A stretch of DNA of 64,000 nt from Streptosporangium violaceochromogenes (GCF_014654615.1 NZ_BNBB01000001.1:372001-436000), one strand, 5' to 3'; positions 1-8,252 are shown, counted from the first letter of the stretch. Made by a program: numbers and translations. The notes: generated from the sequence alone by a model not told the origin.

Positions 1-758
1 TGCAGACCGCGGACGGGTCCCTGCCGTTGCTGGCCCCGATGTCGGAGGTGGCCGGACGCCTCGCCGCGCAGGTGGGCGCCTACCACCTGATGCGGCAGGG
101 AGGCGGGCGCGGCGTGCTCATGGGCGGGGTGCCGGGCGTTCACGCCGCCAACGTGGTGGTGATCGGCGCCGGGGTGTCGGGGATGAACGCCGCGGTCATC
201 GCGCTGGGCATGCAGGCCGAGGTGGTGCTGCTGGACAGGAACATCGACCGGCTGCGCCAGGCCGACGTCGTCTACCAGGGCCACTGCCAGACGGTCGCCT
301 CCAACAGCTATGAGATCGAACGCGCGGTGCTCGCCGCCGACCTGGTGGTCGGAGCGGTCCTCGTGCCCGGCGCCCGGGCGCCCACGCTGGTCGGCAACGA
401 CCTGGTGTCACGGATGAGACCCGGCTCGGTCCTGGTCGACATCTCCATCGACCAGGGCGGCTGTTTCGAGGGCTCCCGTCCGACCACCCACGCCGATCCC
501 ACCTACCGGGTCGGCGGATCGACCTTCTACTGCGTGGCCAACATGCCGGGAGCGGTCCCGCACACCTCGACGTACGCGCTGACCAACGTGACGCTGCCCT
601 ACGCGATCGCGATCGCCGACCTGGGCTGGCGCGCGGCGCTGCGCGGGGATCCCGCGCTGGCCCGTGGCCTCAGCACCCACGAGGGGCGCCTGACCAGCCG
701 CCCGGTGGCCGAGGCCCACGGGCTTGAGGCCCTCGCGCCGGAACGGGTGCTGAACTGA
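1..758 (+). CDS. ald: Alanine dehydrogenase, C-terminal part (5' end outside window)
   Basis: NAD-dependent L-alanine dehydrogenase, which interconverts alanine with pyruvate and ammonium in the cytoplasm. The reading frame is open from base 3 (Q-T-A-D-G-S-L-P-L-L-A-P-M-S-E), so the true start lies upstream and roughly a third of a normal ~370-aa enzyme is missing. Visible parts are the LAPMSEVAGRLA segment, a Rossmann nucleotide loop (VVIGAGVSGMNAAVIALGM), the loop GSVLVDISIDQGG, and the C-terminal TLPYAIAIADLGW helix, all in the order known for the family. The TTG at 27 is internal and not a real start. The gene converges on the DUF3105 gene that follows; the 100-base gap is GC-rich with several short inverted stretches but no clean terminator. 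Confidence 0.95.
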   Translation, partial: QTADGSLPLLAPMSEVAGRLAAQVGAYHLMRQGGGRGVLMGGVPGVHAANVVVIGAGVSGMNAAVIALGMQAEVVLLDRNIDRLRQADVVYQGHCQTVASNSYEIERAVLAADLVVGAVLVPGARAPTLVGNDLVSRMRPGSVLVDISIDQGGCFEGSRPTTHADPTYRVGGSTFYCVANMPGAVPHTSTYALTNVTLPYAIAIADLGWRAALRGDPALARGLSTHEGRLTSRPVAEAHGLEALAPERVLN

Positions 759-858
759 CGCCGAAAGGGGACGGCCGGGGACGCGGCCCCGCCGGGCGGA
801 GCCGCGCCGTGGCCCGCAAGGGGCCGGGAGCGAAGGAAGGCCCCGGCCCGCCGGGTCT

Positions 859-1581
859 TCAGGAGCCGGGTGAGGTGCTGGAGGAGGCGCCGGGCGAGGG
901 GGCCGTGGGCGCCTTGGTCGGGTTGTGCTCCGGGACCGGCGTCGTCGGGGCGGTCGTCGGGATCGGGGCCTCGGCGGCGGTGGTGCCCACGCCGCCGCTG
1001 CAGGAGGCGCCGAACTCGGGGGTCTCGGAGCTGTTGTTCCTGTACTTGGCGATGTACTTGGGCAGGCGCGGGTCGTCGGCGCCCTCCAGCGTGATCTGCT
1101 TGTTCCAGGAGCTGGCCACCACCTTGGCCGGCAGCCCCGGGTACGGGCTCAGGAGCATGTAGTCCCTGGAGGCCAGTTCCTTGAGCTTGGCCACCTGGTC
1201 CTTGGGAAGGTCGGGCCGGTAGGTGATCCACACCGCGCCGTGCTCCATCGAGTGGACGGCGTTCTCGTTGTTGATCGGCTGGTCGTAGACGCCGCAGTTC
1301 TGCCAGGCCGGGTTGTGCTCGCCGCCCATCGGCGGGCTCTCCTTGTAGCTCACCCTGGTCTGGACGTGCATGCTGCCGGGGTAGTCGGCGCTGACCACGC
1401 TGTCCAGCGAGGTGGTCGCGCGCTCGTTCATCATGGAGAAGCCGACCAGCCCGACGACCAGGACGACGGCGCACCCTCCCACGCCCCACATCAGATACGC
1501 GGCCCGCCGCTCCCTTCGCTTCTGCTCCGCGCGCATCCGGGCGAGGTTCTCCCGCCTCGCCTGCGCTTTTTCCTTCGCCAT
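859..1581 (-). CDS. DUF3105 membrane-anchored protein
   Basis: Protein of 240 aa. The start is ATG at 1581, preceded by GGAGGG at a good distance; the frame runs further upstream but has no better ribosome site. The N-terminus is strongly charged (MAKEKAQARRENLARMRAEQ), followed by one membrane helix (AAYLMWGVGGCAVVLVVGLVGF, about residues 28-50) and an outside domain with the DUF3105 signatures NPAWQNCGVYDQPI, SMEHGAVWITY and LSPYPGLPAKVVASSW. Two cysteines are present, one in QNCGVY and one near the C-terminus. A low-complexity T/P/S tail ends the protein. It is divergent from a DUF305 gene 74 bases away, a neighbour pair that recurs in actinobacteria. The function is not established. Confidence 0.88.
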   Translation of the reverse strand: MAKEKAQARRENLARMRAEQKRRERRAAYLMWGVGGCAVVLVVGLVGFSMMNERATTSLDSVVSADYPGSMHVQTRVSYKESPPMGGEHNPAWQNCGVYDQPINNENAVHSMEHGAVWITYRPDLPKDQVAKLKELASRDYMLLSPYPGLPAKVVASSWNKQITLEGADDPRLPKYIAKYRNNSSETPEFGASCSGGVGTTAAEAPIPTTAPTTPVPEHNPTKAPTAPSPGASSSTSPGS

Positions 1582-1655
1582 CGACCCTCCAGCCGGCAAC
1601 CAACGTCGGGTCACACTATGCCCTAACCCGGTGTGGGGAGAATAAAGGAAACACA

Positions 1656-2351
1656 ATGCGTGATACAGCGACGATTCGCCATAGTGGGTACTCTGGGCAG
1701 GCGATGGAAACCCCCGCTGGAAAAACCTCGGTTCCCGGCCGCCGCGCGGCGTTCGGCGTGCTGCTCGCCTGCCTCGTCGTGGCCGCCGCCCTGCTGTTGA
1801 TCACCGGGAGGGGCGCGGCGCCGACCGACGCCTCGGCCGAGGCGGGGTTCGCCCGCGACATGTCCGTCCACCACGCCCAGGCGGTCGAGATGTCGTTCAT
1901 CGCCAGGGACGGCAGCAAGGACGAGGCCCTGCGGCGGCTCGCCTACGACATCATCGTCACGCAGACCGCCCAGCGCGGGATGTTCGGCGGCTGGCTTCAG
2001 CAGTGGGGGCTCGACCAGTCGAGCGAGCGGCCGCCGATGGCGTGGATGGCCGGTCACGGCCACGGGGCTCCGGCCGCGGCCTCCGCGGCGATGCCCGGAA
2101 TGGCGAGCGAGGAGGAGCTCGGAAGGCTCCGCGAGGCCACGGGCAGGGACCAGGAGGTCCTCTTCCTCCAGCTCATGATCCGCCACCACGAGGGCGGGGT
2201 CCAGATGAGCCAGGGCCTGCTGAGACTGTCGGACCGCGACGAGGTGGCCACGACGGCGCGGCACATCGTCGACGGCCAGACAGGCGAGATCAAACTGATG
2301 ACCGAGATGCTGAGGCAGCGTGACGCCCAGCCGCTGCCCTCCATCCTTTGA
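1656..2351 (+). CDS. DUF305 secreted/anchored protein
   Basis: Protein of 231 aa with an N-terminal hydrophobic segment (AFGVLLACLVVAAALLLITG, about residues 32-51) serving as signal anchor, then a DUF305 four-helix domain. The paired ferritin-like motifs are seen: DMSVHHAQAVEMS near residue 70 and MIRHHEGGVQMSQ near residue 175, with an intervening Met/His-rich stretch (MAWMAGHGHGAP, MPGMAS). His-His and Met pairs of this kind suggest metal, possibly copper, binding; that is inference from family behaviour. The ATG at 1656 follows AAAGGAA; an alternative ATG lies at 1704. It is divergent from the DUF3105 gene, so the two probably share a control region at 1582-1655. Confidence 0.88.
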   Translation: MRDTATIRHSGYSGQAMETPAGKTSVPGRRAAFGVLLACLVVAAALLLITGRGAAPTDASAEAGFARDMSVHHAQAVEMSFIARDGSKDEALRRLAYDIIVTQTAQRGMFGGWLQQWGLDQSSERPPMAWMAGHGHGAPAAASAAMPGMASEEELGRLREATGRDQEVLFLQLMIRHHEGGVQMSQGLLRLSDRDEVATTARHIVDGQTGEIKLMTEMLRQRDAQPLPSIL

Positions 2352-2452
2352 CGCCGCCGACGATGCCGACGGCACCGACGGCGCGTTTCTGCGTGGCCGG
2401 TCCCCGGCCGGGGCAGCATGGAGCCAACCTGGCAGGAGGAGAACAGGACACG

Positions 2453-2752
2453 ATGGTGAACGATGAACCGGAGAACCGCCTGGAGGTGAGCATCTCCGCC
2501 GAGGTCGAGGCGGGACTGTACGCCAACTTCGCCTCGGTGTGGCACACCGAGGACGGCTTCGTCCTCGACTTCGCAGTGATCACCAGACCGCCGCAGCTCG
2601 CCAACGACCCCTCGTCGGGCCAGCACTTCGTCAGCGTGCCGACCCGGATCGTCAGCCGGATCCGCATCCCCCCGAGTCAGGTGTTCGAGCTGATGAAGGC
2701 CCTGGAACAGCAGCTCACCGCCTACGAGAACGAGACAGGCCCGAAGTCCTGA
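2453..2752 (+). CDS. DUF3467 protein
   Basis: Small cytoplasmic protein of 99 aa. The start is ATG at 2453, just after a strong GGCAGGAGGAGAA ribosome site; the same frame is open for another 35 codons upstream but has no such site. The family core can be seen: EVSISAEVEAGLYANFASVWHTEDGFVLDFA followed by VPTRIVSRIRIPPSQVFELMKALEQQL. This matches DUF3467, a short beta-rich family found widely in bacteria and of unknown function. It is convergent with trpS. Confidence 0.85.
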   Translation: MVNDEPENRLEVSISAEVEAGLYANFASVWHTEDGFVLDFAVITRPPQLANDPSSGQHFVSVPTRIVSRIRIPPSQVFELMKALEQQLTAYENETGPKS

Positions 2753-2843
2753 CGTCCTCGCCCCGCGGCCGGGCCGCGAAGGTCGTGCCTTCCGCTCCCC
2801 CGGGGCCTCCGGGCCTTCCGGCGCATCCGGGGTCTTCGGGTCC

Positions 2844-3809
2844 TCAGAGCACGCCGATGGCCCGGCGGGCCGCGGCCATCAGATCGGCGGTGCGCTCGGC
2901 TGCCGCCGCGGCCCCGGCCTCCAGGCGCCGCGCCGGCTCGGCCGGGTCCGCCGACAGTTCGGCGTGACGTTCCCGGATCGGCCGCAGCGTCTCCACCACG
3001 GCCTCGGCCGTCTCGCGCTTGAGCGCGCCGTACGACGGGAAGGCGAGCGAGGCGACCGGGCGGCCGGAGCAGACGGCGAGCAGGGTGAGCAGGTTGGAGA
3101 CGCCGGGCTTCTCCCCGGGATCGTGGCGGACCTCGGTACCGGAGTCGGTCACCGCACGCATGATCTTGCGGCGGATGTCGGCGGGTGAGTCCAGCAGGTA
3201 GATCGTCCCGGCGTCCGAGCCGTCGGACTTGCCCATCTTGGCGGTCGGCGTGGTCAGGTCCATGACCCTGGCCGCCGCCTGCGGGTGGACGGCCTCGGGC
3301 ACGGTGAAGGTCTCGCCGTACAGGCGGTTGAAGCGCAGCGCCAGGTCCCGGGTCAGCTCGACGTGCTGGCGCTGGTCCTCCCCCACGGGCACGAGGTCCG
3401 CCCGGTGCAAAAGGATGTCGGCCGCCATCAGCGCGGGGTAGGTGAGCAGCGACACGCGCACCTCCTCCTGGTTGGCCGCCTTCTCCTTGAACTGGATCAT
3501 CCGCCGCATCTCGCCGAAGTAGGCCGTGCTCTCCAGCAGGTAGGCCAGCTCGGTGTGCGCGGGCACCCGCGACTGGACGTAGACCAGGGACCGGTCCAGG
3601 CCGCAGGCCAGCAGCAGGGTCGCCGCCTCCAGGGTGCGGGCGCGCAACCGCCCGGGGTCGTGTTTGACGGTCAGGGCGTGCAGGTCGGCCACCGCGTAGA
3701 CGCAGTCGGCCTCGTCCTGAAGCCGTACGGCGGGCATGATCGCGCCCAGGAGGTTGCCGAGTGTCAGGTGGCCGGTCGGTTTGAACGCGGAGAAGGCCCG
3801 CTTGGTCAT
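2844..3809 (-). CDS. trpS: Tryptophanyl-tRNA synthetase
   Basis: Charges tRNA-Trp with tryptophan. The protein is 321 aa, a normal length for a bacterial TrpRS. The class I HIGH signature is GHLTLGN near residue 13, and the KMSKS signature is KMGKS near residue 195. In between are the tryptophan pocket and dimer segments (AVADLHALT, LLTYPALMAADILLHRADLVPVGEDQRQHVELTRDLALRFN). The start is ATG at 3809 after AAGGAGC. It follows the threonine aldolase gene on the same strand, separated by a 155-base leader with a Trp-codon leader peptide and a terminator hairpin, so its expression should respond to charged tRNA-Trp. Whether it is the only TrpRS in the genome cannot be seen; many actinomycetes carry two. 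Confidence 0.95.
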   Translation of the reverse strand: MTKRAFSAFKPTGHLTLGNLLGAIMPAVRLQDEADCVYAVADLHALTVKHDPGRLRARTLEAATLLLACGLDRSLVYVQSRVPAHTELAYLLESTAYFGEMRRMIQFKEKAANQEEVRVSLLTYPALMAADILLHRADLVPVGEDQRQHVELTRDLALRFNRLYGETFTVPEAVHPQAAARVMDLTTPTAKMGKSDGSDAGTIYLLDSPADIRRKIMRAVTDSGTEVRHDPGEKPGVSNLLTLLAVCSGRPVASLAFPSYGALKRETAEAVVETLRPIRERHAELSADPAEPARRLEAGAAAAAERTADLMAAARRAIGVL

Positions 3810-3867
3810 GGTCGCTCCTTGAGTGGAAGGAAGGACCGCCGCGCACCGGGGGCGTACACAACGAGAA

Positions 3868-3892
3868 ACGGCCGCCGGTTCACGGCGGCCGT
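3868..3892 (-). terminator. trpS attenuator terminator hairpin
   Basis: A perfect 10-bp stem (ACGGCCGCCG pairs with CGGCGGCCGT) with a 5-base loop, followed on the minus strand by TTTCTCGTT. It lies 22 bases after the stop of the Trp leader peptide and 58 bases before trpS. Its 5' arm is also able to pair with the leader segment at 3924-3930 (ACGGCGG against CCGCCGT), which would break this hairpin. That gives mutually exclusive terminator and antiterminator forms, as in classical amino-acid attenuators. Confidence 0.8.
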
Positions 3893-3914
3893 CTGATCGC
3901 GCGGTCGCGACCTT

Positions 3915-3968
3915 CTAGGGGGTCCGCCGTCGGGCGGGCCACCACAGGCCGGGGCTGCGCGGGTTCAC
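3915..3968 (-). CDS. Tryptophan leader peptide of trpS
   Basis: A 17-aa open frame, MNPRSPGLWWPARRRTP, with two adjacent Trp codons (TGGTGG at 3944-3939). The start is GTG at 3968, overlapping the TGA of the threonine aldolase gene (GTGTGA), with CGGAGGAGA about a dozen bases upstream inside that gene. A pause hairpin can form just after the Trp codons (GGCCCGCC with GGCGGACC, one mismatch), and its second arm is the one that competes with the terminator stem. Tandem Trp codons in this exact position in front of a tryptophanyl-tRNA synthetase are strong evidence for ribosome-mediated attenuation; trp leader peptides upstream of trp genes are known in actinobacteria. Confidence 0.82.
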   Translation of the reverse strand: MNPRSPGLWWPARRRTP

Positions 3969-5029
3969 ACCGGCGATCGTATCTCCTCCGCCAGCGCGGC
4001 GGCAAAGACATCCACATCGGCCTCGGTCGTGTCGAAGGCGGTCATCCAGCGCACCTCGCCGGTGGCCTCGTTCCAGGTGTAGAAGCGGAACCGCTTGCGC
4101 AGGCGCTCGGTCACCTCCGGCGGCAGGATCGCGAAGACCGCGTTGGCCTCCACCCGGCGGGTGACCTCCACCCCCGGGATCTCCCGTACGGCCTCCGCCA
4201 GCCGCCGGGCCATGGCGTTGGCGTTGCGGGCGTTGCGCAACCACAGCTCGCCCGCGAGCAGCGCCTCGAACTGCACCGAGACGAACCTCATCTTGGAGGC
4301 GAGCTGCATCGCGCTCTTGCGCAGGTAGCGCAGGCCGCGAACGGCGCCGGGGTTGAGCACCACGACGGCCTCGCCGAACATCATCCCGGCCTTGGTGCCG
4401 CCGAAGGACAGCACGTCCACCCCGGCGTCGGCGGTGAAGGCGCGCAGCGGCACACCGAGCGCGGCGGCGGCGTTGGTGACGCGGGCCCCGTCGAGGTGGA
4501 CGAGCATGCCGCGCCCGTGGGCGTGTTCGCAGACGGCCGCGATCTGGTGGGGGGTGTAGAGCGTTCCCAGTTCGGTGGTCTGCGTGATGGAGACGACCCT
4601 GGGCTGGGCGCGGTGCTCGTCGCCGAAGCCCCACGCCTGGAGGTCGATCAGCTCGGGGGTGAGCTTGCCGTCGGAGGTGGCGACGGTGAGCAGCTTGAGG
4701 CCGGCCGTCCGCTCGGGCGCCCCGCCCTCGTCGGTGTGGACGTGCGCCGACTCCGCGCAGATGACCGCCTCCCAGGGGGCGGTCATCGCGCGGAGCGCGA
4801 CCACGTTGGCGCCGGTGCCGTTGAAGACCGGCCAGACCTCGGCCGCCGGCCCGAAGTGCCGCTTGAAGATCTCCTGGAGCGCCTCGGTGTAGACGTCGTC
4901 GCCGTAGGCGGTCTGGTGTCCCTCGTTGGCCAGGGCGATCGCCCCGAGGATCTCCGGGTGGACCCCGGCGTAGTTGTCGCTGGCGAAGCCCCTCACCCGA
5001 GGGTCGTGCCTGCGGATCGCGTCCGTCAC
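3965..5029 (-). CDS. Low-specificity threonine aldolase / beta-eliminating lyase family
   Basis: PLP enzyme of fold type I, 354 aa, likely splitting a beta-hydroxy amino acid such as threonine into glycine and an aldehyde, or a related beta-elimination. Seen: SDNYAGVHPEI at the N-terminus, NGTGANVVAL (phosphate contact), SAHVHTDEGGAPE, HLDGARV with the PLP-binding Asp near residue 180, and SFGGTKAG holding the Schiff-base lysine near residue 210. The start is GTG at 5029 after AGAGGAAC. The stop TGA is shared with the GTG of the Trp leader peptide. It follows the SDR gene by 64 bases in a minus-strand run. The tie to a Trp-controlled leader raises the question of whether its substrate is an aromatic beta-hydroxy amino acid; that is speculation. 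Confidence 0.85.
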   Translation of the reverse strand: MTDAIRRHDPRVRGFASDNYAGVHPEILGAIALANEGHQTAYGDDVYTEALQEIFKRHFGPAAEVWPVFNGTGANVVALRAMTAPWEAVICAESAHVHTDEGGAPERTAGLKLLTVATSDGKLTPELIDLQAWGFGDEHRAQPRVVSITQTTELGTLYTPHQIAAVCEHAHGRGMLVHLDGARVTNAAAALGVPLRAFTADAGVDVLSFGGTKAGMMFGEAVVVLNPGAVRGLRYLRKSAMQLASKMRFVSVQFEALLAGELWLRNARNANAMARRLAEAVREIPGVEVTRRVEANAVFAILPPEVTERLRKRFRFYTWNEATGEVRWMTAFDTTEADVDVFAAALAEEIRSPV

Positions 5030-5093
5030 TTGTTCCTCTCAAGCGGAAGGCGGCCCGTGTCCGGCGACCGCCTCCCCGTCGTGCTCGTGCGCC

Positions 5094-5732
5094 TCAGCGG
5101 GTGAGGTCGATCCTGGTGCCGTTGACGTCGGTGTCCCACAGGGCGTCGATCGCCCCGGCGAGGTCGTCGACGTCGGTGAACCCGGGAAAGCCCCGCGCCG
5201 GGTTCGCCTCGCGCGCGGCCCGGCTCACCAGCGCCTTGACGACGAGGACGTTCGCCGTGGAGGCCGTGCCCTTGAGCGCGTCGGCGAAGGCCAGGGTCCA
5301 CGCCTCGGAGGCGGCCTTGGCGGCGGCGTAGGCCGCGTTGCCCTGGGTGGGACGCTCGGTCCCCTTGGCGGAGACGACGGCGAACCGGCCGCGCTCGCTC
5401 GCCTTGAGCAGGGGCTCGAAGGCGAGCGTGACGTGCTGGAGGGTGCGGATCAGCAGGTCGTGCAGCAGGTCCCAGTCTTCCAGCCTGGTCTCGGCGAAGG
5501 TCGCCGAGCCGCGCCAGCCGCCCACCAGGTGCGCGATGCCGTCCACCCTGCCGTGCTCGGCCCCGATGCCGGCCGCGAGCCGCCTGACGGCGCCGGCGTC
5601 GAGCAGGTCGACCGGGAGCGTCCCGGCGGCACCGGATTTATCGACGCCGATGACGGTGTGCCCCCTGTCCGTGAAACGACGCGCGACGGCCTGGCCCGCG
5701 GGGCCGGCGGCGCCGGTAACAAGGATGATCAT
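5094..5732 (-). CDS. Short-chain dehydrogenase/reductase
   Basis: NAD(P)-dependent oxidoreductase of 212 aa with a classical Rossmann start: MIILVTGAAGPAGQAVARRF (TGxxGxxG variant), the acidic VDLLDAG loop, a Ser in VVSAKG, and the catalytic YAAAK motif near residue 140. It is shorter than typical 240-260 aa SDRs because the substrate loop is reduced. Its ATG overlaps the TGA of the upstream DUF6421 gene by 4 bases (ATGA), so the two are translationally coupled and probably act together. The substrate is not evident. Confidence 0.85.
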   Translation of the reverse strand: MIILVTGAAGPAGQAVARRFTDRGHTVIGVDKSGAAGTLPVDLLDAGAVRRLAAGIGAEHGRVDGIAHLVGGWRGSATFAETRLEDWDLLHDLLIRTLQHVTLAFEPLLKASERGRFAVVSAKGTERPTQGNAAYAAAKAASEAWTLAFADALKGTASTANVLVVKALVSRAAREANPARGFPGFTDVDDLAGAIDALWDTDVNGTRIDLTR

Positions 5733-7798
5733 GCCCGGATCCCCTTCGTGGACTCGACGACGCCGCCGAGCTTACGGCGCAGGGCCTCGTAGAACATGCT
5801 CAAGGGGAACTCGTCGGGCAGCACGGCGTCCACCACGGCCTTGGGGAAGCCCTCCACCGGCAGCGCCTCCACGCCCCGGCGCCAGACGGAGGCGGGGTGC
5901 GGCTCGACATAGGCGGCGACGAGCCGGTGTGCGGCCAGCCAGTGGGCGAGCTTGGAACGGTCTATCCCGTCACGGTAGAGCTTCTCGACCTCGCCGCGCA
6001 GGTCCGCGACGCCGTCGGCGAGCCGCGCCCAGTCGACGCTCAGGCGGTTGTCGGTCCACCGGACGACGTCGTTGCGGTGCAGGTAGGCGAAGAGGAGCTG
6101 CCCGCCGAGGCCGTCGTAGTTGCGGACGCGGTCACCGGTGATCGGGAAACGGAACAGCCGGTCGAACAGGATCGCGATCTGGACGTAGCGGGCGTGCGGC
6201 ACGCCCTCCCGCTCCAGCTTCACGGCCTCACCGAACGCGGTCAGGTCGCAGCGGAGCTCCTCCAGGGAGTACAGCCAGTACGGCATGCGCTGCTTGATCA
6301 TGAACGGGTCGAACGGCAGGTCGCCGTGGCTGTGGGTGCGGTCGTGGATCAGGTCCCACAGCACGAAGGTGTCCTGGGCCAGCTCCTGCGAGGCGAGGAG
6401 CCGGGCCGCGTCCGGCGGCGGCGCGAGCTTGAGCGTGGCCGCGGCGGCCCCGCAGACCGCGCGGAACCGCGCGGCCTCGCGGTCGCAGAAGATACCGCCC
6501 CAGGTGAAGCGCTCCGGGGTCTCGCGGACGGCGACGGTCTCGGGGAACAGCACCGCGGAGTTGGTGTCGTAGCCGGAGGTGAAGTCCTCGAAGGCGATCG
6601 GCACGAAGAGCGGGTTGTCGTAGCGCTCGCGCTCCAGCTCCGCCAGCCAGCCGGGCCAGACGGTGCGGATCCACACGGCCTCAAGACGGCGGGAGGCCGT
6701 GCCGTTCTGGGTGTACATCGGGAAGACGACCAGGTGCTCCAGGCCGTCCACCCGCTGGGTGTCGGGGTGGAAGGCGTTGAGCGAGTCCAGGAAGTCGGGT
6801 ACCCCCAGGCCCTGCTCGACCCACTTGCGCAGGTCGGCCAGGACCGCGGCGAGATAGGCCGCGTCGTGCGGGAAGCGGGGCGCGAGCCGCTCGACGTGGC
6901 CGGCGATCTCGGCGACGAGCCCGGCCGCCCGGTCGCGGTCCCGCTCGATCGAGCCGTCCTTGGCCTGGAGCGGCCTGAGCGCCTCCACCGCCTCCTTCAG
7001 GCCCTCGAAGGCCGTGCGGGCCTCGCGCTCCCCGGCCGCCGGCGGCGGGGCGGGCACACGCGCGGCCCAGGTGACGAGGTTGCCCCAGAGCGTGGCGTGG
7101 TCGAGGTCGCCGATCGAGTCGTCGCCGAACAGGTCGGAGTCGGCCAGGACGACGAGCCTGCCCTCGCCGTGCCGTACGGCCAGGGCCAGCGGCTCGCCCG
7201 CGGGGTCGGCGGTGGGGGAGGTCCGAAACAGCACGGTCGCGTGGGCGGGACCGGCGAGGACGCCGGACCGGTAGAAGCACGCGCGGCGAGCCCCGGCCGG
7301 CAGGTCGTGCTCCCCGGTGTCGCCGGGGACGCCCAGCACCCAGGAGGCCACGCCGTTGTGGGCGCCGCGGGGGTCCTGGACCGTGGTGTGCCCGACGGTG
7401 ACGCCGAAGCGGGCGAGCAGTTCGGCGAGGTTGCTGCCGTACTTCTCCTGCTCGCACTCGGCCAGCACGACCAGCCCACCGCCGGCGTTCACGTAGTCCT
7501 CGATCGCGTCGAGCTCCTCGACGGGGAGGACGGGGCTGCCCAGGCCGGTGGTACGTTCCCAGCGGTCGGCGGAGGGGTGCGCGATCACGAGGACGTCCTG
7601 AGCGCTCAGCAGTGCGGGGGTGATCGGCCCCGCGGTGTGCGCGGCCACGGTGTGGCCCAGGCGGCGCAGCAGATCCGCCGCGCGGGCGTAGCTGTTGTCG
7701 TCCGGATGGCCCGGATTCATCGCTTCGGCGGCATCCCGCCGGATGGTCCATGACTCGCTGTGCGCCTCGTCGAAGAGCACGCGCGGGAACGCTCGCAC
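5729..7798 (-). CDS. DUF6421 family protein
   Basis: Cytoplasmic protein of 689 aa. I place the start at GTG 7798 because GGAGG lies seven bases before it; the frame runs another ~320 bases upstream through repetitive sequence with no ribosome site. The N-terminal ~230 residues look like a class I glutaminase-like/DUF4350-type alpha/beta domain (VLFDEAHSESW, DVLVIAHPSADRW, YVNAGGGLVVLAE, GEGRLVVLADSDLFGDD). The remaining ~430 residues hold the DUF6421 region (FEDFTSGYDTNSAVLFPETVA, TFVLWDLIHDRTHSHGDLPFDPF, QRMPYWLYSLEELRCDL). No catalytic role is known. It is first in a run DUF6421-SDR-aldolase-(leader)-trpS, which suggests a shared but undescribed metabolic step. Confidence 0.82.
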   Translation of the reverse strand: MRAFPRVLFDEAHSESWTIRRDAAEAMNPGHPDDNSYARAADLLRRLGHTVAAHTAGPITPALLSAQDVLVIAHPSADRWERTTGLGSPVLPVEELDAIEDYVNAGGGLVVLAECEQEKYGSNLAELLARFGVTVGHTTVQDPRGAHNGVASWVLGVPGDTGEHDLPAGARRACFYRSGVLAGPAHATVLFRTSPTADPAGEPLALAVRHGEGRLVVLADSDLFGDDSIGDLDHATLWGNLVTWAARVPAPPPAAGEREARTAFEGLKEAVEALRPLQAKDGSIERDRDRAAGLVAEIAGHVERLAPRFPHDAAYLAAVLADLRKWVEQGLGVPDFLDSLNAFHPDTQRVDGLEHLVVFPMYTQNGTASRRLEAVWIRTVWPGWLAELERERYDNPLFVPIAFEDFTSGYDTNSAVLFPETVAVRETPERFTWGGIFCDREAARFRAVCGAAAATLKLAPPPDAARLLASQELAQDTFVLWDLIHDRTHSHGDLPFDPFMIKQRMPYWLYSLEELRCDLTAFGEAVKLEREGVPHARYVQIAILFDRLFRFPITGDRVRNYDGLGGQLLFAYLHRNDVVRWTDNRLSVDWARLADGVADLRGEVEKLYRDGIDRSKLAHWLAAHRLVAAYVEPHPASVWRRGVEALPVEGFPKAVVDAVLPDEFPLSMFYEALRRKLGGVVESTKGIRA

Positions 7799-8252
7799 GA
7801 CAAATCCTCCCTTACATACCGCCTTACGACGGAAAATATACACAAGATGTCCGGGTTTTGACACATCCCTTACGGCACGGACCTGCGAAGACCGGACGGG
7901 CGGCCTCCCCCCGAGAGGGCGCCGGCCACGGAGCGGGGACCCCGCCCGCGGTGACGGCGGACGCGAGGAGACCGGCCCCCGGCGGGCCGAGGCGCGACGA
8001 GGCCCCGGGCGGGTGACCGGCGACGTATCCGTCCCCCGGCGCACATTCCCGCTCCCGCTCCGGCACACATTCCCACCCTCGCCCCGGCGCACATTCCCGT
8101 CCCGTAACACCGGCATTCACGAAGGCCCGGAGATCTCATTTCCCGGAGGAATACAAGGGCCCTTCCCCCTTCCATTTTCCGGGTGAACGCGAGATATCTC
8201 TATTGAGGGAAGAACAGCCGGCCTTCAGCCGCCCGCGACAAGGGAGAAACAG
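7799..8252. other. 454-base intergenic region between divergent genes
   Basis: No convincing gene. Next to the DUF6421 start is an AT-rich island (about 7830-7860) that on the minus strand reads TGTCAA, 17 bases, TATATT, a weak promoter candidate for that operon. It also holds a 24-bp tandem repeat (8041-8114) and, near the MBL gene, the 10-bp palindrome GAGATATCTC at 8191-8200. An open minus-strand frame through the repeats gives GNVRRGEG-like octapeptides but lacks a ribosome site. Confidence 0.6.
8041..8114. repeat. Three tandem copies of a 24-bp unit
   Basis: The core CACATTCCC recurs at 8042, 8066 and 8090, exactly 24 bases apart, each unit ending in CCGGC. The spacer halves of the units differ more than the cores. 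The phase of 24 bases (a multiple of three) makes it readable as an 8-residue peptide repeat on the minus strand, but its place between divergent genes fits a set of protein-binding direct repeats better. The function is unknown. Confidence 0.75.

Noticed and set aside
7799-8116. N-terminal extension of DUF6421 with octapeptide repeats
   Set aside because: No ribosome site; it reads through tandem DNA repeats and the GTG at 7798 has a strong GGAGG.
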